Assembly: GCA_021151825.1 (NCBI GenBank)
Contig: JAGKWQ010000006.1
Location: 421,151-485,150, forward strand
Reading direction: 5' to 3'
Source: Cellvibrionaceae bacterium
GTDB lineage: Bacteria; Pseudomonadota; Gammaproteobacteria; Pseudomonadales; Cellvibrionaceae
Length of the DNA: 64,000 nt
Below are positions 49,550-58,779 of the stretch, piece by piece (within the stretch, counting starts at the first letter, position 1; the number at the start of each line of letters is the position of its first letter). A model generated the notes under the pieces. That model did no database searches, was not told the origin of the DNA, and saw only the letters and a program-made list of their open reading frames with translations. Both the position numbers and the translations under genes were made by a program.

Positions 49550-50684
49550 GTTGGGGTTAATTATCAATCCTTATGCAGGGTTAGGCGGTAGTGTTGGTTT
49601 AAAAGGTTCTGATGGTAAAACCATTCGCACAGAGGCGTTAGCGCGTGGAGCAGAAATACGCGCGCCCCAACGAATGACTCGTGCGTTACAGTTTTTATTG
49701 CCGTTTCGCGATCAAATCCAGATTTTTTGCTTTGCTGGCGATATGGGTGAAAATTGTGCCCGTGATTCGGGTTTTCACACCAATATTATTGGAGCGGCGC
49801 AACACCAGCCAAGTGAAGCAACAGACACTTGTGCCGCAGCTGCTGCATTAATGAGTGAGTCGGTGGATTTAATTCTATTTGCGGGTGGTGATGGAACCGC
49901 ACGTTTAATTGCCGATGTTATTGGCACTCGCCAGCCTGTGCTGGGTGTGCCATCCGGTGTGAAAATGCATTCCGGTGTTTATGCTATTTCTCCGGAGGCG
50001 GCGGGTGAAATTGTTAAGCAATTATTAACAGGGCAATTGGTTAATATTGCCGAGCGTGATGTAAAAGATATTGATGAAGATGCGTTCCGTAATGGGCAGG
50101 TTCGTGCGCGTTTTTACGGTACTTTGCTAGTACCTGAGGACTCACAATTTTTGCAGCAAGTAAAAAATGCTGGCACCGAGCGTGATGAATTGGCGCAACT
50201 CGACGTTGCACAGGAAATGCTTCAGCAGCTTCAGCCGGATACCTTGTATCTCGTTGGCCCCGGTTCTACTACGCATTTATTTCTTGAAGAGTTGGGGTTG
50301 AATGGAAGTTTACTCGGTGTAGATATTTTACTTAACAATGAATTGATTGCAGTAGATGTCAGTGCGCCACAAATTCTTGCGCAATTTGAACAGTTTGCCG
50401 GGCCGATAAAAATAATTATTACTGCCATCGGTGGGCAGGGTCATATTTTCGGGCGAGGCAACCAGCAATTCACGCCGGATATTTTAAAACGTGTTGGCAA
50501 AGAAAATATTATTATCATTGCTGCGCGCGGAAAAATTCTTGCGCTTAATGGCCGCCCATTATTAGTCGATACCAATGATCCCCAATTGGATCAATCCTTT
50601 AGTGGTTATACTCGCGTTATCACCGGTTATAACGAAACCATTATGTATCCTGTGGGGTATGCCATTGCAGGAGCACAATCATGA
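49542..50684 (+). CDS. ATP-NAD/AcoX kinase family protein
   Basis: A 380-residue protein of the ATP-NAD kinase-like family related to AcoX. The start LGLIINPYAGLGGSVGLKGS and the phosphate-binding FAGGDGTARLIADVIG are visible, along with LGVPSGVKMHSGVYAISP. This branch is distinct from the usual bacterial NAD kinase NadK, and its substrate is not established. It overlaps pdxB by eight bases at the start and the methyltransferase gene by four (ATGA) at the end, so all three are translationally linked. A kinase acting on NAD or a related metabolite is inferred. Confidence 0.8.
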   Translation: MFRLGLIINPYAGLGGSVGLKGSDGKTIRTEALARGAEIRAPQRMTRALQFLLPFRDQIQIFCFAGDMGENCARDSGFHTNIIGAAQHQPSEATDTCAAAAALMSESVDLILFAGGDGTARLIADVIGTRQPVLGVPSGVKMHSGVYAISPEAAGEIVKQLLTGQLVNIAERDVKDIDEDAFRNGQVRARFYGTLLVPEDSQFLQQVKNAGTERDELAQLDVAQEMLQQLQPDTLYLVGPGSTTHLFLEELGLNGSLLGVDILLNNELIAVDVSAPQILAQFEQFAGPIKIIITAIGGQGHIFGRGNQQFTPDILKRVGKENIIIIAARGKILALNGRPLLVDTNDPQLDQSFSGYTRVITGYNETIMYPVGYAIAGAQS

Positions 50685-51601
50685 GCGTAATTTTTGATCG
50701 GCTGGAACTGCTTGCAGAAAAGATTCGCACTTACGAAATAATTGATAGTTATCGTGTTTTTCATGGCCGTGGGCAAGTGTTTCCCGGGCTGGAATTTGTC
50801 ACTATCGATTTTTTCCAGCCAGTAATTCTGATCACATTATTTTCCGAACCACCGCAAGATTGGGTTGCTGATTTACTTGTCGGATCGCGTGTTTTATTTG
50901 ATGAAAAAAAGACAGTTTTTCTTCTCCAGCGCCGTTATATGGCGGGTGCGCCAAGTGAAGTTTTGTGGGGAACCTTGCCGGAGCATTGTGCTGCCCGTCG
51001 CGGCAATTTGGAGTTTTCCCTTCATCTCGCGCAGCAGCAAAACAGTGGTTTTTTTCTTGATATGGAACCGGGGAGGGCATGGATTGAGAGAAATGCACCT
51101 GGCAAACGTATTTTAAATTTATTTGCTTATACTTGCGCGTTCTCGGTGGTTGCTGTCGCTGCCAAAGCGGAACTTGTGGCTAATGTGGATATGAGCAGTG
51201 CTGCACTAAACCTTGGTCGTAGCAACCACCAACGCAATGGCCTGGATAAAACCCGTAGTGAATATCTAGCCGAAAATATTCTTAAATCCTGGGGGCGAAT
51301 TAAAAAGCGTGGCCCTTTTGATCTGGTGATTATTGATCCACCGTCTTACCAAAAAGGTAGTTTTATTGCAGAAAAAGATTATGCAAAAGTGATTCGCCGT
51401 TTGCCCGAATTAATGCCTGGCGGTGGTTTGGTGCTTGCTTGTTTGAATGCACCGGAATTAAGTGAAGGTTTTTTAATGCACGTATTCGAGGAGAGTTGCC
51501 CAGCGGCAAAATTTGTTGAGCGCCTGAAACCCCATAGCGATTTTCCGGATGTGGATCCTGAGCAACAACTGAAGTTGCTTGTTTATCGGTTGGATACTTA
51601 G
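50681..51601 (+). CDS. class I SAM-dependent methyltransferase, RlmK/RlmI-like
   Basis: A 306-residue methyltransferase. The SAM domain starts near 130: GFFLDMEPGRAWIERNAPGK, then ILNLFAYTCAFSVVAVAAKA (SAM motif I), the NVDMSSAALNLGRSNHQRNG block and the catalytic FDLVIIDPPSYQKGSF. This layout is shared with 23S rRNA methyltransferases RlmK and RlmI (COG1092). No PUA domain is seen in the N-terminal third. Nucleic-acid cytosine or guanine methylation is likely, but the exact base is unknown. Last gene of the pdxB unit, with a strong terminator 87 bases after it. Confidence 0.8.
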   Translation: MSVIFDRLELLAEKIRTYEIIDSYRVFHGRGQVFPGLEFVTIDFFQPVILITLFSEPPQDWVADLLVGSRVLFDEKKTVFLLQRRYMAGAPSEVLWGTLPEHCAARRGNLEFSLHLAQQQNSGFFLDMEPGRAWIERNAPGKRILNLFAYTCAFSVVAVAAKAELVANVDMSSAALNLGRSNHQRNGLDKTRSEYLAENILKSWGRIKKRGPFDLVIIDPPSYQKGSFIAEKDYAKVIRRLPELMPGGGLVLACLNAPELSEGFLMHVFEESCPAAKFVERLKPHSDFPDVDPEQQLKLLVYRLDT

Positions 51602-51687
51602 GAGGGGCATGCCGCTTTTCTGGCTTTCGATGTTATGGTTTTTTTGCCTCTGGTGACTCAACATCAAAGTTGTATATTATCGCTGAA

Positions 51688-51720
51688 AATAAAAAACCAG
51701 CTCGAAGCTGGTTTTTTATT
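51688..51720. terminator. bidirectional terminator between methyltransferase and alaA-like genes
   Basis: A perfect 15-bp stem (core AACCAGCT/AGCTGGTT) with a CGA loop and flanking A and T runs, between convergent genes. Confidence 0.88.
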
Positions 51721-51743
51721 TGATCCGGAGTTGAATCAAAAAG

Positions 51744-52958
51744 TTATTGTGAATAACGCGACAGGAAATTACCGAAGCGTTGAATTGCTTTGGTTAAATC
51801 ATCTTCGCGCGGTAAAAACACAATGCGGAAGTGATCGCGATTTGGCCAGTTAAATGCGGTGCCTTGGACCAGTAATACTTTTTCCTGTAACAGGAAATCC
51901 AGAATCATTTGCTGGTCATCTTTAATCTTGTACATGTTTAAATCCAGTTTGGGAAACAGGTACAAGGCGCCTTTGGGTTTGACGCAAGACAGGCCGGGAA
52001 TTTCTGCAATGGCTCTCAGTGCTGTATCGCGTTGGTCGCGTAAGCGTCCGCCGGGAATAATTAATTCGTTGATACTCTGATAACCACCGAGTGCGGTTTG
52101 TACTGCATACATTGCCGGTACGTTGGCACACAAGCGCATGGAGGAAAGCATCTCCAGGCCTTCGATATAACTGCGTGCGCGGTGCTTTGCTCCACTGATT
52201 ACCATCCAGCCGGAACGGAAACCTGCCAGCCGGTATGCTTTGGAAAGGCCGTTAAAAGTTACGCAGAGCACATCCTGGGCAAGGCGGCCCATAGGAATAA
52301 ATTCAGCATCGTCATAGAGGATTTTGCTGTAAATTTCGTCAGAAAAAATAATCAAACTGTGGCGGCGCGCGAGTTCAACAATCGCTTCCAATAATTCTTT
52401 GCTGTAAACCGCACCGGTAGGATTGTTAGGGTTAATTACTACAATTCCACGGGTTTTATCGGTAATTTTGCTTTCGATATCAGCGAGATCAGGGAACCAA
52501 TCGGATTGTTCATCGCATAGATAATGGCGAGCTTTACCTCCCGCCAGATTCACGGCAGCAGTCCACAGCGGGTAATCAGGAGCCGGAACCAGGATTTCAT
52601 CGCCGTTATTCAGCAGTGCTTGCATGGCCATCACAATTAATTCACTGGCGCCATTGCCCAGAATAATATCTTCGATCTCAACACCCGGAATATCCATGCG
52701 CTGGCATTCGTGCATAATCGCTTTGCGTGCGGCAAACAAGCCTTTTGATGCGGTATAACCTTCGGCGTTGGCTAGGTTATGGATGACGTCCTGGATGATT
52801 TCATCCGGCGCCGAGAAACCAAATGGGGCAGGGTTGCCAATATTCAGTTTCAGAATGCGGTTGCCTTCTTCTTCGAGGCGATTAGCGTGCTCCAGTACCG
52901 GGCCGCGAATGTCATAACAAACTCCATTGAGTTTGTCGGATTTCTTAATTGGGTTCAT
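51744..52958 (-). CDS. alaA: alanine aminotransferase AlaA-like (PLP fold type I)
   Basis: A 404-residue aminotransferase of class I/II. The opening MNPIKKSDKLNGVCYDIRGP and LEEEGNRILKLNIGNPAPFG are typical of the AlaA (YfbQ) glutamate-pyruvate aminotransferase. PLP contacts are NGASELIVMAMQ, VINPNNPTGAVYS and the Schiff-base Lys in FNGLSKAYRLAGFRSGWM, and Arg in HFRIVFLP binds the carboxylate. It should interconvert pyruvate and alanine. Transcribed alone, divergently from msrB with 96 bases between starts. Confidence 0.93.
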   Translation of the reverse strand: MNPIKKSDKLNGVCYDIRGPVLEHANRLEEEGNRILKLNIGNPAPFGFSAPDEIIQDVIHNLANAEGYTASKGLFAARKAIMHECQRMDIPGVEIEDIILGNGASELIVMAMQALLNNGDEILVPAPDYPLWTAAVNLAGGKARHYLCDEQSDWFPDLADIESKITDKTRGIVVINPNNPTGAVYSKELLEAIVELARRHSLIIFSDEIYSKILYDDAEFIPMGRLAQDVLCVTFNGLSKAYRLAGFRSGWMVISGAKHRARSYIEGLEMLSSMRLCANVPAMYAVQTALGGYQSINELIIPGGRLRDQRDTALRAIAEIPGLSCVKPKGALYLFPKLDLNMYKIKDDQQMILDFLLQEKVLLVQGTAFNWPNRDHFRIVFLPREDDLTKAIQRFGNFLSRYSQ

Positions 52959-53054
52959 TTGCAGTAAGATGCCTTGATTGCAGTAATGCGTGAATGCGGT
53001 TGAAAAACACTCGAATAATCGACCTTAACTAGTTGATCTGTCAAGGAAATCCTT

Positions 53055-53465
53055 ATGGCTGCCAACGAAAATTTTAATGATAACCACTGGCGCGAAACTC
53101 TGACTCCAGAGCAGTATCGAATTTGCCGTGAAAAAGGCACAGAACGGCCTTTTACCGGCGAGTATTGGCAAGAATTCAATCCAGGTGATTACCGCTGCCG
53201 TTGCTGTGGCGAACTATTGTTTGATGCCGATACCAAGTTTGACGCTGGCTGCGGTTGGCCCAGTTTTTATGCCCCGATAAATAAAGTAGCAATACGCGAG
53301 TTACTGGATACCAGTCATGGGATGCATCGTACTGAAGTCGTGTGCCGTAATTGTGACTGCCATTTAGGGCATGTTTTTACCGATGGCCCCAATCCTACCG
53401 GGTTGCGCTATTGCATCAATTCCGCCTCTGTGCTTTTTGTACCTGACGAGCAGGATAAAAAGTAA
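53055..53465 (+). CDS. msrB: peptide-methionine (R)-S-oxide reductase MsrB
   Basis: A 136-residue thiol reductase that repairs methionine-R-sulfoxide in proteins. The start has WRETLTPEQYRICREKGTER. Two CxxC pairs (CRCCGE and CRNCDCH) bind zinc. GCGWPSFYAPI is the substrate region, and the catalytic Cys is in GLRYCINSASVLF. All diagnostic residues are present and the length is usual. Confidence 0.96.
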   Translation: MAANENFNDNHWRETLTPEQYRICREKGTERPFTGEYWQEFNPGDYRCRCCGELLFDADTKFDAGCGWPSFYAPINKVAIRELLDTSHGMHRTEVVCRNCDCHLGHVFTDGPNPTGLRYCINSASVLFVPDEQDKK

Positions 53466-53471
53466 CGGTTC

Positions 53472-53489
53472 CCCGGGGGCAACCCCGGG
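53472..53489 (+). terminator. GC-rich hairpin after msrB
   Basis: CCCGGGG, loop GCAA, CCCCGGG forms a strong 7-bp stem seven bases after the msrB stop, but only an AT-rich tail (AATATTT) follows. A possible terminator. Confidence 0.4.
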
Positions 53490-53697
53490 AATATTTAAGG
53501 TTTCATAGTCTTTGCACAATTGCATGGTCCGGTTTTCATTTGTAAACAAATGTTAATTGCTGGCTGTGTGACAGTGAAACCTTATCCTTAATCATGTTGA
53601 ATGCTGACTACTCGCTTTCTCAAGTGAATGTTCGCGTGTGCTACATCGTCTGATAATTAATTAACCCAAGGCGATGCCCAGTTTCCAGGAGTGATCT

Positions 53698-54810
53698 ATG
53701 AAAAAGTCGCCGCGCTTTTTACAAAGCGGTATTGCCGGTCTGTTCACTACAGTATTGGCGTTGGGCGCTTATGCCCAGGCTCCATCCGATAAACCGGTCG
53801 ATGTGATTGTGCAATCGGTTAGCGTAAAAAATCTAACCACTCATATAGAAGCGCTGGGGACTTTACGCGCTAACGAATTTATTTCCCTGACCTCAAATGG
53901 CACTAAAAAAATTACCCGCATTAATTTCGAAGATGGAGAGCGTGTAGAAAGCGGACAAGTATTGGTGGAGATGACCAGCCGCGAAGAGTCTGCACTATTG
54001 GAAGAAGCACGCTTCAATGCCGATGAAGCAAAAAAACAATTGGATCGTCTCCGTGAGTTGGCCAAGCGCGGTGCTGCTTCCGAGTCTTTGCTGGATCAAC
54101 AAGTGCGCACCTACGAAGCAGCGCGTGCGCGTTACAACGCAACTGAATCGCGTTTGAAGGATTTAATTTTAGTGGCGCCTTTTTCTGGTGTAGTAGGTTT
54201 GCGTGAGGTGAGTGTCGGTGCGTTAGTTTCTCCCGGCGATCAAATTACTACCCTGAATGACGACTCTAAAATGAAACTGGATTTCACTGTGCCCGCTATT
54301 TATCTGCGCAGTTTATCCACTGGTTTGACCGTAGTAGCAAAAAGCCGCGATCTTGGCGACAAAGTGTTTGAGGGAAAAATAGTTAGTATTGATAACCAGA
54401 TTGATGAAGTAACTCGTGCGATAAAAGTACGTGCATTACTAGACAACAAGTCCCATGAATTAAAACAGGGCATGTTAATGAAGGTGGATCTGCTGGCTGC
54501 TGAGCGTAAGGCGAAAGTTATTTCTGAATCGGCGCTAGTGCCACTCGGCAGTAATAATTTTGTGTTTGTCCTTAAAAAATCGGACGGTGGAAATATTGTT
54601 GAGCGTCGGGAGATTGAAATTGGTGAGCGTCTGGCGGGTGCAGTCGAAGTTCTCGAAGGTATTGCGGAAGGCGATAAAATTGTTACCCACGGCTTACAAA
54701 AAATTCGCGCAGGTCAAAAGGTCAGTGTAACCTCAGAAGAAAAACCAGCGGCGGAACATATTGGTGAAGCAACCAATTTTTCTGAATTGCTCCAGCGCAA
54801 AAAGAACTGA
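53698..54810 (+). CDS. RND efflux periplasmic adaptor (membrane fusion protein)
   Basis: A 370-residue periplasmic adaptor. A signal peptide ends near residue 27 (LGAYAQ). Next come a biotinyl/lipoyl-like half (LTSNGTKKITRINFEDGERV), a helical hairpin (residues about 95-150: LLEEARFNADEAKKQLDRLR), the second lipoyl half LVAPFSGVVGLREVSVGALV and a beta-barrel (GKIVSIDNQIDEVTRAIKVR). The pattern is that of the MexH/VexG-like adaptor group. The gene lies 12 bases before the RND pump gene and they must work together. No outer-membrane channel gene follows, so a TolC-like channel encoded elsewhere is inferred. Substrate unknown. Confidence 0.92.
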   Translation: MKKSPRFLQSGIAGLFTTVLALGAYAQAPSDKPVDVIVQSVSVKNLTTHIEALGTLRANEFISLTSNGTKKITRINFEDGERVESGQVLVEMTSREESALLEEARFNADEAKKQLDRLRELAKRGAASESLLDQQVRTYEAARARYNATESRLKDLILVAPFSGVVGLREVSVGALVSPGDQITTLNDDSKMKLDFTVPAIYLRSLSTGLTVVAKSRDLGDKVFEGKIVSIDNQIDEVTRAIKVRALLDNKSHELKQGMLMKVDLLAAERKAKVISESALVPLGSNNFVFVLKKSDGGNIVERREIEIGERLAGAVEVLEGIAEGDKIVTHGLQKIRAGQKVSVTSEEKPAAEHIGEATNFSELLQRKKN

Positions 54811-54822
54811 GGGTAATTTGTT

Positions 54823-57800
54823 ATGATGCTCTCGGATATCTCCATAAAACGACCGGTGTTTGCATCGGTCGTTTCCATTCTGTTAGTCGCGTTCGGGTTA
54901 GTTGCGTTTGATCGTTTAACCCTGCGCGAATATCCCAACATTGATCCTCCGGTTGTTTCAATCACAACGGTTTATCCCGGTGCTGCGTCAACTACGGTGG
55001 AAACGCGAATTACCAAAGTCATTGAAGACCGCATCTCCGGTGTTGAAGGCATTCAATATATTGAATCGACCAGTGAAAACGGCCGCTCCAATATTGTGGT
55101 GCAATTTGAAGTGGGTTATAGCATTGATTCAGCGGCGAATGATATTCGCGATCGCGTAGCGCGCTCCATGACCAGCCTGCCTGAAGAGGCAGAAATGCCT
55201 GAAGTGCAAAAAATAAGTTCGGATGAAGATGTCATTATCTGGTTCAACCTGGAAGGTGATGATATGACCATGCCAGAACTTACCGACTATGCGCAGCGTT
55301 ATTTGGTTGACCGTTTTTCAGTAATTAACGGCGTTGCACGCATACGTATTGGCGGTGAGCAACGCTATGCAATGCGCATTTGGCTGGATCGACGTGAACT
55401 GGCTGCGCGCGATCTCACGGTGAGTGATGTTGAAACTGCATTGCGTGCAGAAAATATTGAATTACCGGCGGGTAGTATCGAATCGATCGAGCGGCAATTT
55501 ACCGTGCGCATGGCTCGCTCCTATCGTACTGCAGATGATTTTGGCCAGTTGGTGATAAAACGTGGTGGTGATGGTTATTTAATTCGCTTGGGTGATATTG
55601 CCAAAGTACAAAAAGGCACCGAGGAAGATCGCAATATATTTCGTGGTAATGGTGTAACCCAGGTTGGTATCGGGATTATTAAACAATCTACTGCCAATAC
55701 TATGGATGTTGCGCGCGGTGTAAAAGCTGAACGTGATCGTGTTAATGCTACCTTGCCCAAAGGCATGCGGCTTGAAAACAGTTTTGACAGCTCGGTTTTT
55801 GTAGAGCGCGCCATCCACGAAGTGTATATCACGCTTGGTGTTGCAATGGTGCTGGTAGTGTTGGTGATTTATTTATTTTTAGGCAGTGTGCGCGCCATGC
55901 TGGTGCCTGCGGTTGCGGTGCCGGTATCGATTATCGCTACATTTACAGTGCTAGCTGTATTAGGATTTTCAGTAAATCTGCTTACTTTGTTAGCGCTGGT
56001 ATTGGCGATTGGCCTGGTCGTGGATGATGCGATTGTGGTGCTCGAAAATATCATGCGTCATATCCATGAAAAAAATAAAAGCCCATTATTGGCCGCTTAT
56101 GATGGAACGCGTGAAGTAGGATTTGCGGTTGTCGCGACAACCCTGGTATTAATTGCGATCTTTGTTCCTATTGTATTTTTAAAAGGTGACATTGGAAGAT
56201 TGTTTTCCGAATTCGCTATTACCATGGCCGCGGCAGTTGGTTTTTCGGCGATAGTTGCTTTGACGCTTTCACCAATGCTGGCTTCAAAAATCCTGCAACA
56301 CCACGAAGATAAAAATCGTTTTATCCAGCATGTGGATAACACTATGCTGCGCCTGCGCGATAATTATAAAAAAATTATCCGCAAGTGCTTGTTACATTCA
56401 AAAATCATCGTAGTGATATTTGCTGCGCTACTTGGCGGAACAGTATTTCTCAGTATGTTTATTCCTTCCGAATATGCGCCGCGCGAAGATCGTGGTAATT
56501 TTTCGGTGATGGTTACCGGACCTGAAGGTGCCAGCTACGCCTATATGGAAAAATACATGGCGGAAGTTGAGCGGCGTATGATGAAGTATGTAGATTCCGG
56601 TGAGATTTCCCGCCTGATGTTGCGCGCCCCCGGTTTTGGTTCTGCGGAAAGTTTTAACAGCGGCCAGGTAATGGCAGTGTTGAATGATTGGAGCTTGCGC
56701 CGTAATGGTTTTGAAATTATGGAAGAAATTCGCCGCGATTTGGCGGATCTCCCCGGTGTTACTGCATTTCCGGTTATGCGTCAGGGCTTTGGTTCGCGCA
56801 CCCAGAAACCCGTGCAGTTTGTTATCGGTGGTGGCACTTATGAAGAACTTGCTTCATGGCGCGATACTCTGTTGGGTGAAATCGCAAAAAATAATCCGGG
56901 TCTAACGGGAATCGATTGGGATTACAAAGAAACCAAACCGCAAATTGAAGTTGTGATTGACACTAATCGCGCTGCGGATTTGGGGGTAAGTGTTAATAAT
57001 ATTGGCCGCACGCTGGAAGCAATGCTGGGGTCGCGCAGGGCGACAACTTACATTGATGACGGCGAGGAATACGATGTTATTTTGCAGGGCGAGCGTCACG
57101 AGCAACGCACCACAACCAGTTTGCAAAATATGTATGTGCGTTCAGCAAACTCTGGTGAATTAATTCCGCTCTCTAATTTGGTAACTTTAAAAGAAGTGGC
57201 AGATGCCAGCCGGTTAAATCGCTACAACCGCATACGTGCTATCACCATTGAAGCCAACCTTGCCGAAAATCTTTCACTGGGCGATGCGCTGGATCATTTG
57301 AATGGATTGGTGCGCGAACATTTACCACCAACAGCCGTAGTCGATTACAAAGGCATGTCGCGCGATTATCAAACGGCTGGAAGTTCGGTGATGTTTATTT
57401 TCCTGCTGGGAATCCTGATTACCTTTCTGGTTCTTGCCGCACAATTTGAAAGCTATGTGCATCCTTTTGTGATTATGTTAACTGTGCCGCTCGCAATATT
57501 GGGAGGGATGCTTGGCTTGTTTGTGACGGGAAGCAGTTTCAATTTATATTCACAAATCGGTTTGATTATGTTGATTGGATTAGCGGCAAAGAATGGGATA
57601 TTAATTGTCGAGTTTGCTAACCAATTGCGTGATCGTGGTGTGGAATTTACCGAGGCGTTACTTGAAGCATCGTCAGCCCGTTTGCGGCCTATTTTGATGA
57701 CCAGTCTTACTGCTGTTGCCGGTGCCTTGCCGTTAGTTATTTCATCGGGTGCAGGGGCAGAGACGCGTTTTGTGATTGGTATTGTGGTTATATTTGGTGT

Positions 57801-57936
57801 GCTGGTTGCCACGTTGCTAACGCTTTTTCTAGTTCCTGTTGCCTATAGTTTATTAGCGCGTAAAACAGGATCACCGGGTGATGTAGAGCGTGAATTGCTG
57901 CAACAACAAGCCATCTACTCAAGTAAGGACAACTAA
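54823..57936 (+). CDS. RND efflux pump inner-membrane transporter
   Basis: A 1037-residue proton-driven transporter of the HAE1 RND family. The N-terminus ISIKRPVFASVVSILLVAFG and REYPNIDPPVVSITTVYPGA are standard. TM4 with the proton-relay Asp pair is LVLAIGLVVDDAIVVLENIM. Two large periplasmic loops and twelve TM helices are seen, and the second half repeats the pattern with IGLAAKNGILIVEFANQL and the Lys of TM10. No outer-membrane partner is next to it. Drug, metal or metabolite export are all possible. Confidence 0.95.
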   Translation: MMLSDISIKRPVFASVVSILLVAFGLVAFDRLTLREYPNIDPPVVSITTVYPGAASTTVETRITKVIEDRISGVEGIQYIESTSENGRSNIVVQFEVGYSIDSAANDIRDRVARSMTSLPEEAEMPEVQKISSDEDVIIWFNLEGDDMTMPELTDYAQRYLVDRFSVINGVARIRIGGEQRYAMRIWLDRRELAARDLTVSDVETALRAENIELPAGSIESIERQFTVRMARSYRTADDFGQLVIKRGGDGYLIRLGDIAKVQKGTEEDRNIFRGNGVTQVGIGIIKQSTANTMDVARGVKAERDRVNATLPKGMRLENSFDSSVFVERAIHEVYITLGVAMVLVVLVIYLFLGSVRAMLVPAVAVPVSIIATFTVLAVLGFSVNLLTLLALVLAIGLVVDDAIVVLENIMRHIHEKNKSPLLAAYDGTREVGFAVVATTLVLIAIFVPIVFLKGDIGRLFSEFAITMAAAVGFSAIVALTLSPMLASKILQHHEDKNRFIQHVDNTMLRLRDNYKKIIRKCLLHSKIIVVIFAALLGGTVFLSMFIPSEYAPREDRGNFSVMVTGPEGASYAYMEKYMAEVERRMMKYVDSGEISRLMLRAPGFGSAESFNSGQVMAVLNDWSLRRNGFEIMEEIRRDLADLPGVTAFPVMRQGFGSRTQKPVQFVIGGGTYEELASWRDTLLGEIAKNNPGLTGIDWDYKETKPQIEVVIDTNRAADLGVSVNNIGRTLEAMLGSRRATTYIDDGEEYDVILQGERHEQRTTTSLQNMYVRSANSGELIPLSNLVTLKEVADASRLNRYNRIRAITIEANLAENLSLGDALDHLNGLVREHLPPTAVVDYKGMSRDYQTAGSSVMFIFLLGILITFLVLAAQFESYVHPFVIMLTVPLAILGGMLGLFVTGSSFNLYSQIGLIMLIGLAAKNGILIVEFANQLRDRGVEFTEALLEASSARLRPILMTSLTAVAGALPLVISSGAGAETRFVIGIVVIFGVLVATLLTLFLVPVAYSLLARKTGSPGDVERELLQQQAIYSSKDN

Positions 57937-57943
57937 GCTTTTC

Positions 57944-57973
57944 ATCCCGGCCAGTAAATATGCTGGCTGGGAT
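57944..57973 (+). terminator. hairpin after the RND pump gene
   Basis: Arms ATCCCGGCCAG and CTGGCTGGGAT pair over 11 positions with one G-T wobble around an eight-base loop, eight bases after the stop. No T tract follows, so termination is uncertain. Confidence 0.45.
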
Positions 57974-58061
57974 TCCCGAAAATGAATTTCAGTTTATCGG
58001 CAAAACCTATCAACCATACGAATGCGAATAGGGCGCTGCTGTACAACAGCAGTGAATATTT

Positions 58062-58778
58062 ATGAAAAATTGCCTGTTATTATTATGTTGTTTTTGTCTT
58101 TCCTCTTGCATTTCTTCTCATGGTGCTATTGCGCCTTTCTCATTAGCCCCGGATGTCTGGCTAATAAATTCCCTGGATAAAATAGACGATGCACCTGTCA
58201 CTGTTCAGGGAAATCCTCAATTGATTGATACGGCATTAGGCAAAGTAGTGAGTTTCGATGGCGATGGTGATCGCTTGCTGGTGGATAAAAACCCCTTAGC
58301 GGGCGCGGCTGAATTTACTATCGAAATTATTTTTAATCCCGGCGATGCTTTTCCAAAAAATACTGAACCGCGCTTTTTCCATATTGAGGCATTAGATAAT
58401 CCTAATCGCCGGTTAACTATTGAGTTGCGGCTAAATGACGCGAAGCAATGGTATCTGGATACCTACATCAAGTCGGAAAAATCCCAATTGACCTTAATCG
58501 ATCCCACTAAAGTTCATCCGATTGGAAAATGGGCTCATGCCGCTGTTACTTACAAGAATCGTGAATTTATTTCCTATGTAAATGGTAGGAAAGAATTAAC
58601 CGGGCAAGTTGACTATTTGCCTATAGCAGCGACAGCAAAAACATCTATAGGTGCACGAATGAACCAGATACATTGGTTTAAAGGTGAAATAGCCCAAGTG
58701 CGAATTAGTCAGCGGGCACTCAACCCAATAGAGTTTTTATCGGTAGCAAATGAGTCCGGTGCGTACCGGACTCATTGA
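58062..58778 (+). CDS. LamG-domain lipoprotein
   Basis: A 238-residue probable lipoprotein with signal and lipobox (CLSSC). Residues about 40-230 form a LamG/concanavalin-type beta-sandwich: GKVVSFDGDGDRLLVDKNPL, EFTIEIIFNPGDAF, IGKWAHAAVTYKNREFISYV with the conserved NG turn, and WFKGEIAQVRISQRALNPIE as closing strand. LamG modules usually bind carbohydrates or glycoproteins. No catalytic residues are evident. It is preceded by a 125-base gap after the RND pump. The last codons are part of a 12-bp hairpin that also serves as a possible terminator. Confidence 0.8.
   Translation: MKNCLLLLCCFCLSSCISSHGAIAPFSLAPDVWLINSLDKIDDAPVTVQGNPQLIDTALGKVVSFDGDGDRLLVDKNPLAGAAEFTIEIIFNPGDAFPKNTEPRFFHIEALDNPNRRLTIELRLNDAKQWYLDTYIKSEKSQLTLIDPTKVHPIGKWAHAAVTYKNREFISYVNGRKELTGQVDYLPIAATAKTSIGARMNQIHWFKGEIAQVRISQRALNPIEFLSVANESGAYRTH
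58749..58776. terminator. hairpin over the LamG stop region
   Basis: AATGAGTCCGGT and ACCGGACTCATT form a perfect 12-bp stem with loop GCGT. It overlaps the end of the LamG gene and lies just past the end of the convergent gene, so it may act for both. T tracts are weak. Confidence 0.5.
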
Positions 58779-58779
58779 A

